From Clostridium rectalis (GTDB lineage: Bacteria > Bacillota > Clostridia > Clostridiales > Clostridiaceae), in NCBI RefSeq assembly GCF_900626095.1, contig NZ_UYZZ01000001.1:310001-374000 (forward strand): a stretch of 64,000 nt of DNA, read 5' to 3'. The translations under genes and the position numbers were made by a program. Below the pieces are notes generated by a model, which saw nothing but the letters and a program-made list of their open reading frames with translations, did not search any database and had not been told where the DNA came from. Positions 43,800 to 53,987 of this stretch are shown piece after piece. The first letter of the stretch is position 1; every line of letters begins with the position of its first letter.

Positions 43800-44228
43800 A
43801 TGTTTATTGGGGAGTATGCACATGCTATAGATGCTAAAAATAGAATGATTATTCCTGCTAAGTTTAGAGAGGAATTAGGGGAAAAGTTTATTTTAACGAA
43901 AGGTTTAGATGGATGTTTATATATTTATCCATTATCTGAGTGGAATATACTGGAAGAAAAGTTGAAAAAACTTCCATTAACTAGTAAAAATGCTAGAGCA
44001 TTTGTTAGATTTTTTTTCTCTGGAGCTAATGAGGTTTATATGGACAAACAAGGCAGGGCTTTAATACCCCAAAATCTTTTAGAGTATGGAAATATAAAAA
44101 AGGATATAGTAAGTATAGGAGTGTCAACTCGAATAGAGATATGGAGTAAAGAAAAATGGCAAGAATATAATGAATCTAATATAGATTTTGAAGAGATAGC
44201 AGAGAAGATGTGCGAGTTGGGAATTTAG
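43800..44228 (+). CDS. mraZ: MraZ, transcriptional regulator of the division/cell-wall cluster
   Basis: 142 aa, with two AbrB-like half-domains. First: [44 protein letters not shown]. Second: [27 protein letters not shown]. These DxKxRxxxPxxxR-type motifs contact DNA. It is the first gene of the dcw cluster, directly behind its own operator repeats. ATAGGGGTG precedes ATG 43800. Confidence 0.96.
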   Translation: MFIGEYAHAIDAKNRMIIPAKFREELGEKFILTKGLDGCLYIYPLSEWNILEEKLKKLPLTSKNARAFVRFFFSGANEVYMDKQGRALIPQNLLEYGNIKKDIVSIGVSTRIEIWSKEKWQEYNESNIDFEEIAEKMCELGI

Positions 44229-44299
44229 TATTAAATTAAAGCAATAAACAAATTAAATTTATAATTGAGAATTCAATAAAAGGATGGAGAGAATATATT

Positions 44300-45232
44300 A
44301 TGAAATTTAAACATGTATCTGTACTATTAAATGAATCAATAGAGGCATTGGATATAAAAGAAGATGGAATTTATGTAGATTGCACATTAGGTGGAGCAGG
44401 ACATTCATCTGAAATATTAAAAAAATTATCTGCTAAAGGAAAATTAATTGGAATAGATCAAGATGAAGATGCCTTAAATGCAGCAAAAGAAAAGTTGAAG
44501 GATTATAGTAACGTAACATATGTACATAATAATTTTTACAATATAGAGAAAATATTAAAAGAACTTAGTTTAGAAAAAGTAGATGGAATACTTATGGATT
44601 TAGGGGTCTCATCTTATCAATTAGACCAAAAAGAAAGAGGGTTTAGCTATATGCAAGATGCTCCTCTTGATATGAGAATGGATAGGAGAAATAGTTTATC
44701 AGCTCATGATGTTGTAAACACATATAGTGAGGAAGCACTTGATAAAATAATTAAGGAATATGGAGAAGATAATTTTCATAAAAGAATTGCAAAATTTATT
44801 ATTGAAAGAAGAAATAAAGAAGAAATAAAAACTACATTACAATTAGCTGACATTATTAAAGAAGCTATACCAGCCAGGTTTAGAAGAGAAGGACCACATC
44901 CAGCGAAAAGAACATTTCAAGCTATTAGAATTGAAGTTAATAAAGAATTGGAAATATTAAACAATACAGTTGAGCAGGGAATAAAGTATTTAAATAAAAA
45001 TGGAAGAATGGCTATAATAACATTTCATTCACTTGAAGATAGAATAATAAAAAACAAATATAAAGAACTAGCCAATCCGTGTACTTGTCCTAGTGATTTT
45101 CCTATGTGTATATGTGGGAAAAAACCATCTATAAAAATTAAAACTAGAAAACCTATAGAACCGTCAAAAGATGAGGTGGAGATAAATCCAAGAAGTAGGA
45201 GTGCAAAGCTTAGGGTAGCAGAAAAGCTTTAA
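44300..45232 (+). CDS. rsmH: RsmH (MraW), 16S rRNA m4C1402 methyltransferase
   Basis: 310 aa. [15 protein letters not shown], the SAM motif [59 protein letters not shown] and [23 protein letters not shown] are all standard. The C-terminal Cys cluster is [16 protein letters not shown]. Conserved second gene of the cluster, 71 nt after mraZ. Confidence 0.97.
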   Translation: MKFKHVSVLLNESIEALDIKEDGIYVDCTLGGAGHSSEILKKLSAKGKLIGIDQDEDALNAAKEKLKDYSNVTYVHNNFYNIEKILKELSLEKVDGILMDLGVSSYQLDQKERGFSYMQDAPLDMRMDRRNSLSAHDVVNTYSEEALDKIIKEYGEDNFHKRIAKFIIERRNKEEIKTTLQLADIIKEAIPARFRREGPHPAKRTFQAIRIEVNKELEILNNTVEQGIKYLNKNGRMAIITFHSLEDRIIKNKYKELANPCTCPSDFPMCICGKKPSIKIKTRKPIEPSKDEVEINPRSRSAKLRVAEKL

Positions 45233-45269
45233 GAACTTGTTGTTCTAATTATAAAGGAGAGTGAATAAA

Positions 45270-45758
45270 GTGATAGTATCAGGGAATGAAGAATATATAA
45301 GAGGGAATACTGCTCTTGCTCCACAGGTTGAACCTGAAATTAAAAAAGAGAAGTCCAAGAAAAAACAAAATAGATCTAAAATATTAAAGAAAAAAAACAA
45401 AAGTATACAAAAGAAAGCTAAAACTATCAAAAGTATATCTATAGCTTTTATTATAGGGGTAGCTTTATTATCTAGATATAGTTATATCTACAATATGCAG
45501 CAGAATTTAAATAATATAAATAAAGGAATAACTAAGCTAAATAAAAATAATGAAAACTTAAAGGTGGAACTTGTTAAATATAATAATATACAGTATATAG
45601 AAGATATAGCTACAAAGAAACTAAAAATGACAAAGCCATCAAAAAATTCTATTGTATATTGTGACTTGAATAAAGAAGTTTTTAAAAATCAACAGAAAAG
45701 TGATGTTAAAAAAACTGAGGAAAATATCTTTAAAAAGTGGTTCAGCAAGTTATTTTAA
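45270..45758 (+). CDS. ftsL: FtsL/DivIC-like septum protein
   Basis: 162 aa. The N-terminal cytoplasmic part is very Lys-rich (about residues 25-55), then one membrane helix (SISIAFIIGVALLSRYSYI). An extracellular leucine-zipper-like coiled coil follows (MQQNLNNINKGITKLNKNNE) with IATKKLKMTKPSKNSIVYCDL, typical of FtsL. The frame opens at GTG 45261, next to AAAGGAGA, so GTG 45270 is preferred. It sits in the ftsL slot between rsmH and the PBP gene. Confidence 0.85.
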   Translation: MIVSGNEEYIRGNTALAPQVEPEIKKEKSKKKQNRSKILKKKNKSIQKKAKTIKSISIAFIIGVALLSRYSYIYNMQQNLNNINKGITKLNKNNENLKVELVKYNNIQYIEDIATKKLKMTKPSKNSIVYCDLNKEVFKNQQKSDVKKTEENIFKKWFSKLF

Positions 45759-45772
45759 CGGAGGTATAAATC

Positions 45773-47968
45773 TTGGACAAAAAAATATATAGAGATAAGG
45801 TTGTTATTAAAAAAAGATTATTTTTAATATTTATAGGATTAACATTTTTATTTACAGCTCTTATAGGAAGGCTCTCCTACATAATGATTAAAAAATCACC
45901 GGAATACGAAAATATGGCTATAGAGCAGTGGACAAGTGAAGTAAAAATAGATGCTAAAAGAGGACGAATATTAGATAGAAATGGCAATGAATTAGCTGTA
46001 AGCGCTAATGTATATAGAGTGGATTTAGATTTAAATACATTAAGGCAAACTATGGATACAAATAAATTATCTGTACAGGAAGTTTCAGATCGTCTTTCAA
46101 AAGTTTTAGATATGGAGTCTCAGGACATTGTAAAAATCATAAATAAAAAACTTCCTAATGGTATACCATATGGTTCTGCTACACTAAAAAGAAGAATAGA
46201 AAAACCCATGGCAGATAAAGTTAGTGCTTTAAAAATTAGGGGGGTTATAGTATCTGCGGATACAAAAAGATACTATCCGAACAATAATTTTTTAGCGCAT
46301 GTTCTTGGACATACTAATTCAGATGGTAAAGGGTTAACAGGAGTAGAAATGATGTATGATTCAATACTTTCAGGAAAACCTGGTAGGAGAATTTCGGAAA
46401 TGGATAGTGGCAGATCTAGTGAGCTTCCTTATGTTATTTCAGAATTTACTAAACCTGAGGATGGAAAAGATGTAGTTTTAACTATAGACGAAATGGTTCA
46501 GCACTTTTGCGAAAAAGCAGCAGACCAAGCTTTGAAAGATAATAATGCTAAAAATGTTTCAATTATGGCTATGGATCCTAATACTGGAGAGATATTAGCT
46601 TTAGTAAATAAGCCTGACTACAATCCAAATGATCCATGGGTGGAGGGTAAAACTAGTGATGAGCTTCAAGCTATGTGGAGAAATAGAGCTGTAAATGATA
46701 CATTTGAGCCAGGGTCAATATTTAAAGTTGTAACAGCGGCTACTGCCTTGTCTGAGAATTCAGTATCAGATAGTGATAGATTTGTTTGTGGTGGTGCCAC
46801 TAAAATAGGAAAAAATACTATTCATTGTTGGAAAAGTGGAGGACATGGATCGCAAAGTTTTCCAGACATACTAAAAAATTCTTGTAACGTTGGGTTTATA
46901 GAATTAGGAAAGAAAATTGGGAAAGAAAAGTTAAATGATTATATAGAAAAATTTGGTTTTGGAAAGAAAACAGGAGTGGATTTACCTGGTGAAGCTAAAG
47001 GGATTATAAAGAAAACTTCGAGTATAACAGAGGTGGATTTAGCAACAATATCCTTTGGACAGACTAATACGGTTTCTATGGTTCAATATATGGCAGCATT
47101 TAATGCTGTGGCTAATGGAGGAAAATGGATTAGGCCACATGTTTTAAAAGAATTGGCTCATTATGATGAGGAAAATGGAAAAGAAATAACAGATAAAAAG
47201 TTTGATAATTATGGGGAAAAAGAAATATTGGATTCAAACAAAATGTCTACCCTTAGAGGATACTTAGAAAAGGTTGTTTCTGAAGGTGGTGGAGGAAATG
47301 CTTTCATTGAAGGCTATCATATTGGTGGTAAAACAGGTACTGCTAAAAAAGTTTTAAATGGAAGATATGGAGATGGAATGTATATTTCATCTTTTGTAGG
47401 GATGGCACCTGCTGATAAACCTAAAATAACAGTTTTTGTTTCTGTGGACGAACCGGATGCATCAGGACCGTCAGGCTATTATGCATCTCAAACTGCAGCA
47501 CCAGCAGCTAAACAGGTATTTGATGACATATTTAATTATATGGCATTTAATTCTGATGAGTCCTCTGGAGAATTAGCTGATAGCTTAAAAAGAGATGTTA
47601 TAATACCAGAAGTAAGGGGATTGAAAAAAAATGAGGCACAGAAAATATTAAAGGATAATAAATTGGATTATAAAATAGAATCTAATGGGGAGTATGTCAC
47701 GGATATAAACCCTAAACCAGGGTATACAGTAAAGGAAGGAGCAAAAGTTGTACTTTACACAAAAGATACATCAAATTATAATAAAGTAGTGGTAGTTCCA
47801 AATGTAAAAGGCTGTACTGTACAAAGAGCATCTCAAATGTTAAATAGTATTGGATTAAAATTACAATATACAGGAAGTGGGCTTGTAAATGACCAAAACA
47901 AAAAACCTGGAGAAGAAGTTACAAAAGGTACTACAGTATTTGTAAAATTAGAGGAGATGGCTGATTAA
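45773..47968 (+). CDS. spoVD: SpoVD/FtsI-type class B penicillin-binding protein with two PASTA domains
   Basis: 731 aa. One N-terminal membrane helix (LFLIFIGLTFLFTALIGRLSY), the PBP dimer domain (DAKRGRILDRNGNELAVS), and the transpeptidase with Ser315 in PGSIFKVV, SCN (NSCNVGF) and KTGT at 520-523. Two PASTA domains follow (PEVRGLKKNEAQKILKDN and VPNVKGCTVQRASQMLNS). The C-terminal PASTA pair fits SpoVD or a dual-purpose septal PBP. TTG start behind GGAGGT. Confidence 0.95.
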   Translation: MDKKIYRDKVVIKKRLFLIFIGLTFLFTALIGRLSYIMIKKSPEYENMAIEQWTSEVKIDAKRGRILDRNGNELAVSANVYRVDLDLNTLRQTMDTNKLSVQEVSDRLSKVLDMESQDIVKIINKKLPNGIPYGSATLKRRIEKPMADKVSALKIRGVIVSADTKRYYPNNNFLAHVLGHTNSDGKGLTGVEMMYDSILSGKPGRRISEMDSGRSSELPYVISEFTKPEDGKDVVLTIDEMVQHFCEKAADQALKDNNAKNVSIMAMDPNTGEILALVNKPDYNPNDPWVEGKTSDELQAMWRNRAVNDTFEPGSIFKVVTAATALSENSVSDSDRFVCGGATKIGKNTIHCWKSGGHGSQSFPDILKNSCNVGFIELGKKIGKEKLNDYIEKFGFGKKTGVDLPGEAKGIIKKTSSITEVDLATISFGQTNTVSMVQYMAAFNAVANGGKWIRPHVLKELAHYDEENGKEITDKKFDNYGEKEILDSNKMSTLRGYLEKVVSEGGGGNAFIEGYHIGGKTGTAKKVLNGRYGDGMYISSFVGMAPADKPKITVFVSVDEPDASGPSGYYASQTAAPAAKQVFDDIFNYMAFNSDESSGELADSLKRDVIIPEVRGLKKNEAQKILKDNKLDYKIESNGEYVTDINPKPGYTVKEGAKVVLYTKDTSNYNKVVVVPNVKGCTVQRASQMLNSIGLKLQYTGSGLVNDQNKKPGEEVTKGTTVFVKLEEMAD

Positions 47969-47970
47969 TT

Positions 47971-47998
47971 ACAGTGAACGGATGAATCCGTTCACTGT
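47971..47998 (+). terminator. Hairpin between spoVD and murE
   Basis: ACAGTGAACGGA (47971-47982), TGAA loop, TCCGTTCACTGT (47987-47998), a 12-bp GC-rich stem by local standards. No T-tract follows (TATATTG), so partial termination or transcript processing is more likely than a hard stop. Confidence 0.55.
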
Positions 47999-48048
47999 TA
48001 TATTGTAATATGGTAAATAACCAACTTTTATAGAGAGGTGTAGTTATT

Positions 48049-49497
48049 ATGCAATTAAAAGAAGTATTAAAGAATGTAGATTATGAATTATTAAATGGAG
48101 AAGAAAACATAGAAATATGTGATATGCATTATGATTCAAGAAAAATAAAAAATGGAGATCTATTTTTTGCAATTCAAGGATATAGTACTGATGGACATAA
48201 ATATATAAAAGCCGCTTGGGATAAGGGTGCTATCGCTGTAATTTGCGATAAAGAATTAGAATTTATGCCTGAGTGTACAGTGATTAAAGTAAAAGATAGC
48301 AGAAAGGTAATGGCAGTATGTTCTTCAAATTTCTATAAAAATCCTAAAGATAAATTAAAAATTATAGGTGTAACTGGTACTAATGGGAAGACAACTTCCA
48401 CATTTATGATAAAATCTATTTTAGAAGAGGCAGGTTATAAAGTAGGACTTTTAGGTACTATAACAAATTATATAGGCAGTAAAAAAATAAATTCAGATAG
48501 AACAACCCCAGAATCATTAGAAATTCATAAATTGTTTAAAGAGATGGTAGAATCTAAGATAGATTACTGTGTTATGGAAGTATCATCTCACTCCCTTTAT
48601 TTAGATAGAGTATATGGTATAAATTTTTCAGAGGCAATATTCACCAATTTAACTCAAGATCATTTAGACTTTCATAAAACCTTTGAAAATTATTATAATT
48701 CTAAGCTTATTTTATTTAAAAATAGTAAAAATTCTATAATTAATATAGATGATAAATATGGTAATAGAGTAATTAAGGATTGTGCAAATAAAAAATATAC
48801 TTATTCTATAGATAATAAATCCGATTTTCAGGCTTATGATATAGAAATGCATTCACGTGGTGTGGAGTTCACTGTTAAATTTGCCGATAAAGAAGTAAGA
48901 TTTAATTTAAATATACCAGGAAGATATAATATTATGAATGCTTTAGGGAGTGCTCTAGCTTGTTTAAATGAAGGAATTGGAATTGATAAAGTTAAAAAAG
49001 GGTTAGAAGATATGGTTGGAGTTCCTGGAAGATGTGAAATTGTTACTAAATCCTATAAATTGGGGTATGAAGTTATAGTTGATTATGCACATACACCAGA
49101 TGGATTGGAAAATATACTAAGAACAGCTAGAGAATTTACAAAGGGTAGACTTATAAGTGTGTTTGGATGTGGAGGAGATAGGGATAAAACTAAAAGACCT
49201 ATAATGGGACAATTAGGATCTATTCTTAGTGATATAGCTATTATAACCTCAGATAATCCTAGAACAGAAGAGCCATTGGATATTATAGAGGATATAAAAA
49301 GTGGAATAAAAAAAGATAATTATATGTTAGTAGAAAATAGAAGAGATGCTATAAAAAAAGCAATGGAGATAGCCCAAAAAGACGACGTAATTGTAGTAGC
49401 GGGAAAGGGTCATGAAGATTATCAAATTTTAAAGGATAAAACAATTCATTTTGATGAAAGAGAAATAATTGAAGAAATAATTGAAGAATTATATTAA
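48049..49497 (+). CDS. murE: MurE, UDP-MurNAc-Ala-Glu:meso-DAP ligase
   Basis: 482 aa. Adds the third residue to the peptidoglycan stem peptide. P-loop [11 protein letters not shown] at residues 107-117; [30 protein letters not shown]; and DNPR at 402-405, the motif that selects meso-diaminopimelate over lysine. Cell wall is therefore predicted to be A1-gamma DAP type. AGAGGTG precedes ATG 48049. Confidence 0.97.
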   Translation: MQLKEVLKNVDYELLNGEENIEICDMHYDSRKIKNGDLFFAIQGYSTDGHKYIKAAWDKGAIAVICDKELEFMPECTVIKVKDSRKVMAVCSSNFYKNPKDKLKIIGVTGTNGKTTSTFMIKSILEEAGYKVGLLGTITNYIGSKKINSDRTTPESLEIHKLFKEMVESKIDYCVMEVSSHSLYLDRVYGINFSEAIFTNLTQDHLDFHKTFENYYNSKLILFKNSKNSIINIDDKYGNRVIKDCANKKYTYSIDNKSDFQAYDIEMHSRGVEFTVKFADKEVRFNLNIPGRYNIMNALGSALACLNEGIGIDKVKKGLEDMVGVPGRCEIVTKSYKLGYEVIVDYAHTPDGLENILRTAREFTKGRLISVFGCGGDRDKTKRPIMGQLGSILSDIAIITSDNPRTEEPLDIIEDIKSGIKKDNYMLVENRRDAIKKAMEIAQKDDVIVVAGKGHEDYQILKDKTIHFDEREIIEEIIEELY

Positions 49498-49513
49498 GAA
49501 AGGGGTTTTCTAA

Positions 49514-50902
49514 TTGGAATACTTAGCTTTTGATGAGTTAGTTCAATCTGTAGATGGAGTAATTATAAAAAAAGGAAATATTATAAATTATGATAAAATT
49601 TCTACAGATACTAGAAAAATAGAAAAGGGAAGTATATTTATTGCGTTAAAAGGTGAAAATTTTAATGGAAATGATTATGTAATTGAAGCTAGTAAAAAGG
49701 GAGCATATGTATGTATAGTAGATGAGTTGAATTTTAATAAAAAGGATTTACAAGAATTTACATCTGTAATAAAAGTTTGTAATACGGGAAAAGCTCTTTT
49801 AGATTTGGCTAAATATTATAGAAGTAAACTAAATATAAAAGTGGTGGGTATAACAGGATCTACTGGAAAAACATCCACTAAAGATTTAACAGCAGCTGTT
49901 TTAAGTAAAAAATATAAGGTGTTTAAAACTGCAGGAAATTTTAATAATGAAATAGGATTACCACTTATGATTTTTCAGTTGGACAAAAGTTATGATATAG
50001 CAGTATTAGAGATGGGAATGAGCGATTTTAGAGAAATACATAGAATGGCTGAAGCAGCAAAGCCGGATATAGCACTTATAACTAATGTGGGTATTTCGCA
50101 TATAGAAAATTTAGGAAGTAGAGAAAATATATTGAAGGCAAAAATGGAAATAACAGATTTTTTTAATGAAGAAAATTCATTAATTATAAACTATGATAAT
50201 GATCTGCTTAAAAATGTAACAAAAACTAAATTTAATTTAATAAGAACTGGCATAGAAAGTGGAGAAGATTTTTATGCAGAGGATATTATTTTAAATGAGG
50301 ATAGTGTAGAATTTAAAGTTATAGAAAAAGAAACATTAAGTGAAAAAAATATACATATAAATATACCAGGAAAGCACAATATTTTGAATGCATTACTGGC
50401 AATAGCTTGTGCAAGAAATCTAAAAGTTAGTTTTGAGGAAATAGTAGATGGACTAAAAAATTTAGAAAAAACTTCCATGAGATTAGATATTATAAGAGGG
50501 GATAAATTTTCAATAGTAGATGATTGTTATAATGCAAGTCCTGATTCCATGAAAGCTGCTATAGATGTGCTTATGAATATGAAAGGTAATAGTAAAATAG
50601 CTATATTAGGATCTATGAAGGAATTAGGAAACGAAGGGTTTGATGCTCATAAAGACATAGGAAGATATGCTTATGATAAGGGGGTAAATATACTTATAGC
50701 TTTAGGAGAATATAAAGATGCTTATAAAAAAGGCTTTGTTAACTTAGACAAAACTAGAGAATTTATATACATAGAATCCTATGAAAAAGTTATAGAATAT
50801 TTAAGAAAAATTTTAAAAAAGGATGATGTGATTTTAGTAAAAGCTTCTAGAGCAATGAAACTTGAAGGAATCGTAGAAAGATTAAAGAATTATAAGGACT
50901 AG
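49514..50902 (+). CDS. murF: MurF, UDP-MurNAc-tripeptide:D-Ala-D-Ala ligase
   Basis: 462 aa. Mur ligase layout with P-loop GITGSTGKTSTKD (about residues 116-128), AVLEMGMSDFREIHRM, NVGISHIENLGSRENI and VDDCYNASPDSMKAAI. TTG start behind AAAGGGG. It lies between murE and mraY. A strong ribosome site overlaps its stop and opens the mini-ORF that leads into mraY. Confidence 0.96.
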   Translation: MEYLAFDELVQSVDGVIIKKGNIINYDKISTDTRKIEKGSIFIALKGENFNGNDYVIEASKKGAYVCIVDELNFNKKDLQEFTSVIKVCNTGKALLDLAKYYRSKLNIKVVGITGSTGKTSTKDLTAAVLSKKYKVFKTAGNFNNEIGLPLMIFQLDKSYDIAVLEMGMSDFREIHRMAEAAKPDIALITNVGISHIENLGSRENILKAKMEITDFFNEENSLIINYDNDLLKNVTKTKFNLIRTGIESGEDFYAEDIILNEDSVEFKVIEKETLSEKNIHINIPGKHNILNALLAIACARNLKVSFEEIVDGLKNLEKTSMRLDIIRGDKFSIVDDCYNASPDSMKAAIDVLMNMKGNSKIAILGSMKELGNEGFDAHKDIGRYAYDKGVNILIALGEYKDAYKKGFVNLDKTREFIYIESYEKVIEYLRKILKKDDVILVKASRAMKLEGIVERLKNYKD

Positions 50903-50913
50903 GGGAGGTGAAG

Positions 50914-50946
50914 ATGCTCTTAGTTATAGAGCATAGAATAAAATGA
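50914..50946 (+). CDS. Ten-codon leader ORF/hairpin coupled to mraY
   Basis: A strong GGGGAGGTG at 50902-50910 is placed for ATG 50914, which opens [10 protein letters not shown] and stops at TGA 50944, overlapping the mraY ATG (ATGA). The same stretch forms a hairpin: ATGCTCT (50914-50920) with AGAGCAT (50928-50934), 7-nt loop. Either a leader peptide is translated and coupled, or the hairpin hides that start and brings the ribosome site close to the mraY ATG. Which of the two applies is not decided by sequence. Confidence 0.45.
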   Translation: MLLVIEHRIK

Positions 50947-51899
50947 ACAAAATAGCGTATTCAGTACTTGTAGCTTTTTTATTATCAATAATAGGAGGTC
51001 CTATTTTAATACCTATATTACATAAATTAAAATTTGGACAAAATATAAGAGAAGAAGGACCTAAGAGTCATCAGAAGAAGGCGGGAACGCCTACAATGGG
51101 TGGAATAATTTTTATAATTTCCGCACTTATATCTATGGTGATTTTGGTTAAAAAACCTAGTGATGAAGCAATGTTTGCTTTATATGCGTTTATCGCATTT
51201 GGATTTATAGGTTTTATAGATGACTTTTTGAAGATAGTTCATAAAAAAAATTTAGGGCTTAGAGCATATCAAAAGATGATATTAATTCTTATAGTAGCTT
51301 TTGCTTTTGCTTATTATGCTTATAAAAATCCTGACATAGGTAGTTCAATAATTATGCCATTTACAGGAAAAGCCTATGATTTAGGAATATTCTATATACC
51401 ATTTATAATTGTATATTTTGCAGCTACCACAAATGCAGTTAATTTGACTGATGGTCTAGATGGTTTAGCCACATCAATTACTATACTTGTAATGACATTT
51501 TTTGTAATTGTAAGTTATTACATGGGACATTATACATTAGCCATATTTTGTGCAGTTACTGCAGGAGCACTATTAGGTTTTCTAAGATATAATGCTTTCC
51601 CAGCTCAAGTATTTATGGGTGATACAGGATCTTTAGCTCTTGGTGGAGCTGTAGGTGCTGTGGCTATGATATTAAAATTACCTTTGCTACTTATATTAGT
51701 AGGTGGGATATATGTAATAGAAACTTTGGCAGTTGTTATTCAAATAGTATATTTTAAGTTCACAAAGAAAAGATTTTTCAAAATGGCTCCACTTCATCAT
51801 CATTTTGAACTTTGTGGATGGCATGAAACAAAAGTAGTATCCATATTTTCAATAATTACTGTTGTATTATGTATGATTGCTTTTTTATCCTTTAAATAA
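50943..51899 (+). CDS. mraY: MraY, phospho-MurNAc-pentapeptide transferase
   Basis: 318 aa with about ten membrane helices. Makes lipid [39 protein letters not shown] (catalytic Asp pair), [14 protein letters not shown] and [17 protein letters not shown] (metal/nucleotide His) are all conserved. Its own ATG lacks a close ribosome site; the upstream GGGGAGGTG lies 33 nt away across a hairpin. Confidence 0.97.
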   Translation: MNKIAYSVLVAFLLSIIGGPILIPILHKLKFGQNIREEGPKSHQKKAGTPTMGGIIFIISALISMVILVKKPSDEAMFALYAFIAFGFIGFIDDFLKIVHKKNLGLRAYQKMILILIVAFAFAYYAYKNPDIGSSIIMPFTGKAYDLGIFYIPFIIVYFAATTNAVNLTDGLDGLATSITILVMTFFVIVSYYMGHYTLAIFCAVTAGALLGFLRYNAFPAQVFMGDTGSLALGGAVGAVAMILKLPLLLILVGGIYVIETLAVVIQIVYFKFTKKRFFKMAPLHHHFELCGWHETKVVSIFSIITVVLCMIAFLSFK

Positions 51900-51916
51900 T
51901 TTAGTGGGAGGTAAGT

Positions 51917-53023
51917 ATGAAAAAGCTCCGAAATAAAATGGGTTCTGTTGACTTTTTATTATTTTGTGTGATTATGCTTTTAGTTGCTATAGGTGTAATC
52001 ATGGTTTATAGTGCCAGTTCATATTTTGCATTTTACAAGTTTAAAGGAGATAGTATGTACTATCTTAAAAGGCAGGGACTATGGGCAATAATTGGAATAT
52101 TTTTTATGCTATTTGCTATAAATTATGATTATCATAAACTAAAAAAGTACACTAAAATATTAATGATAATTACAACTATATTATTACTAGTAGTTTTTGC
52201 ATTTGATGAAAGAAACGGAGCAAGAAGATGGATTCCACTTGGACCTGCTACATTTCAGCCTTCAGAAATAGCTAAATATGTTATAGTACTTTATTTAGCT
52301 AAAAGCATAGAATCAAAAGGTGAAAAAATGAAGAGTTTTATGTATGGAGTTATTCCATATTTACTTGTAGCTGGATTTTACGCAGGACTTGTATATGCAG
52401 AAAAGAATTTAAGTATTGCTACAGTAATAATGATGGTAACATTTTTTATGCTTTTTGTGGGAGGCTCTAAGTTTCACCATTTAATTGCAGTAGTTTTGCC
52501 TGTTATGGTAGCAGGTATGGCTGCTATACTTATGGTAGACTTTAGAAGAAAAAGGTTTTTTAATTTTACAGATCCCTGGCAAGATGCAAAGGGTACGGGA
52601 TATCAGCTTATTCAATCTTTTCTGGCATTAGGATCTGGAGGGATATGGGGAGTTGGACTTGGCCAATCTAGACAAAAGTGCTATTATATACCTGAACCTC
52701 ACAATGATTTTATATTTGCAGTTATTGGAGAAGAATTAGGGTTAATAGGGTGTACTTTTATAGTAATACTTTTTGGAATACTTATATGGAGAGGTATTGT
52801 AACAGCTGTAAAAGCAAATGATACTTTTGGTACTTTATTAGCCACAGGTATAACTTCTGTTTTGGCAGTACAGGCTTTAATTAATATTGCTGTTGTAACT
52901 GGTTCCATACCTGTAACGGGAGTACCTCTTCCTTTTATAAGTTCTGGAGGGTCATCCTTAGTTGTAAATATGACTGCCGCTGGAATACTTCTGAATATTT
53001 CAAGACAAAAGGGTAATGCTTAA
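51917..53023 (+). CDS. ftsW: FtsW/SpoVE, SEDS-family peptidoglycan polymerase
   Basis: 368 aa with ten membrane helices. SEDS signatures: VYSASSYFAFYKF, RRWIPLGPATFQPSEIAKYVIVLYLA (catalytic region), GGIWGVGLGQSRQKCYYIPEPHNDFIFAVIGEELG, and TGVPLPFISSGGSSLV at the C-terminus. It pairs with the SpoVD-type PBP. Division (FtsW) and sporulation (SpoVE) roles cannot be told apart from sequence. A terminator follows. Confidence 0.93.
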   Translation: MKKLRNKMGSVDFLLFCVIMLLVAIGVIMVYSASSYFAFYKFKGDSMYYLKRQGLWAIIGIFFMLFAINYDYHKLKKYTKILMIITTILLLVVFAFDERNGARRWIPLGPATFQPSEIAKYVIVLYLAKSIESKGEKMKSFMYGVIPYLLVAGFYAGLVYAEKNLSIATVIMMVTFFMLFVGGSKFHHLIAVVLPVMVAGMAAILMVDFRRKRFFNFTDPWQDAKGTGYQLIQSFLALGSGGIWGVGLGQSRQKCYYIPEPHNDFIFAVIGEELGLIGCTFIVILFGILIWRGIVTAVKANDTFGTLLATGITSVLAVQALINIAVVTGSIPVTGVPLPFISSGGSSLVVNMTAAGILLNISRQKGNA

Positions 53024-53041
53024 AAATCAATAATTATATTT

Positions 53042-53076
53042 AAAACATGTATTGTAGCTACAATACATGTTTTTCT
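53042..53076 (+). terminator. Terminator after ftsW/spoVE
   Basis: AAAACATGTATTGT (53042-53055), AGCT loop, ACAATACATGTTTT (53060-53073), then TTC. Perfect 14-bp stem. It splits the dcw cluster into two transcription units. Confidence 0.9.
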
Positions 53077-53192
53077 TAATAGGTTTATTTAAATTAAAAT
53101 GTACATAAAATTTAATAATTAATTTAATGAAATTAATTTTATATCGTGTTATTATATATATAGCTTATATATTTTTATAAGGTGGAGATGAT

Positions 53193-53975
53193 ATGGTAAG
53201 TAAGGTAGGGTTTAATGATTCTCAAAAAAATGAACTAATTATAAGAAGAAGAAGAAAAAAACTTATACAAAAAAGTATATTGTTATTCATATTTCTTGCT
53301 TCTATTTTAACTACGTTATGTTTTAAACACCCATATTTTAATGTGAAAAAAATACAGGTTAAGGGTAATAAAAATATTATTTCTGAGGATATAATAAAAT
53401 TCTCACAAATACATAAGGGTGATAATATATTTTATTTAAATATGGATAAAGCTAAAAGAGGTATAATGGAAAATCCATATATATTAAAAGCTGAAATTGA
53501 AAGAAAAATTCCTGATGGTATAGTAATAAATGTAAAAGAAAGAGAAGCTGTATTTTATAGTGGAGAAAAGGAAGATTTTTTTATTATAGATAAAAATGGA
53601 GTGGTTTTAGAAAGAAAAAAAGATATTAAAGGAATGAACTTAGTTAAACTTGAAGGTTTTGATGTTAATAAATGTGAAATTGGTAAGGTTATTAACATAA
53701 ATGATAAAAGAAAAATAGAGGCTGCTAACACTATAAGTTCTCTAATAGGTACAAAAAAAGATAATTTTAAAGTTTCACTAGTAAATATAAGTAATATAAA
53801 TAATATACTAGTTTACTATAAAAATATATGTATTAAATTAGGAAATATAGAAAATTTAGAAAAAAAACTTAATAGGGCCTTTAGCATAATAACCCAAAGA
53901 GAGGAATTGGATAAAGCTAAAGGGTATATAGATGTAAGTTTTGATGGAAATCCAGTAGTTTATATACAAAAATAG
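53193..53975 (+). CDS. divIB: DivIB/FtsQ, septum protein
   Basis: 260 aa. Basic cytoplasmic N-terminus (IIRRRRKKLIQK), one membrane helix (about 28-45), a POTRA domain (KHPYFNVKKIQVKGNKNIISEDIIKFS) and the FtsQ beta domain (PYILKAEIERKIPDGIVINVKEREAVF). It stabilises the FtsL-DivIC division subcomplex. It is the first gene of the second dcw transcription unit. GGTGGAG precedes ATG 53193. Confidence 0.93.
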   Translation: MVSKVGFNDSQKNELIIRRRRKKLIQKSILLFIFLASILTTLCFKHPYFNVKKIQVKGNKNIISEDIIKFSQIHKGDNIFYLNMDKAKRGIMENPYILKAEIERKIPDGIVINVKEREAVFYSGEKEDFFIIDKNGVVLERKKDIKGMNLVKLEGFDVNKCEIGKVININDKRKIEAANTISSLIGTKKDNFKVSLVNISNINNILVYYKNICIKLGNIENLEKKLNRAFSIITQREELDKAKGYIDVSFDGNPVVYIQK

Positions 53976-53987
53976 GAGGAATTTTAT

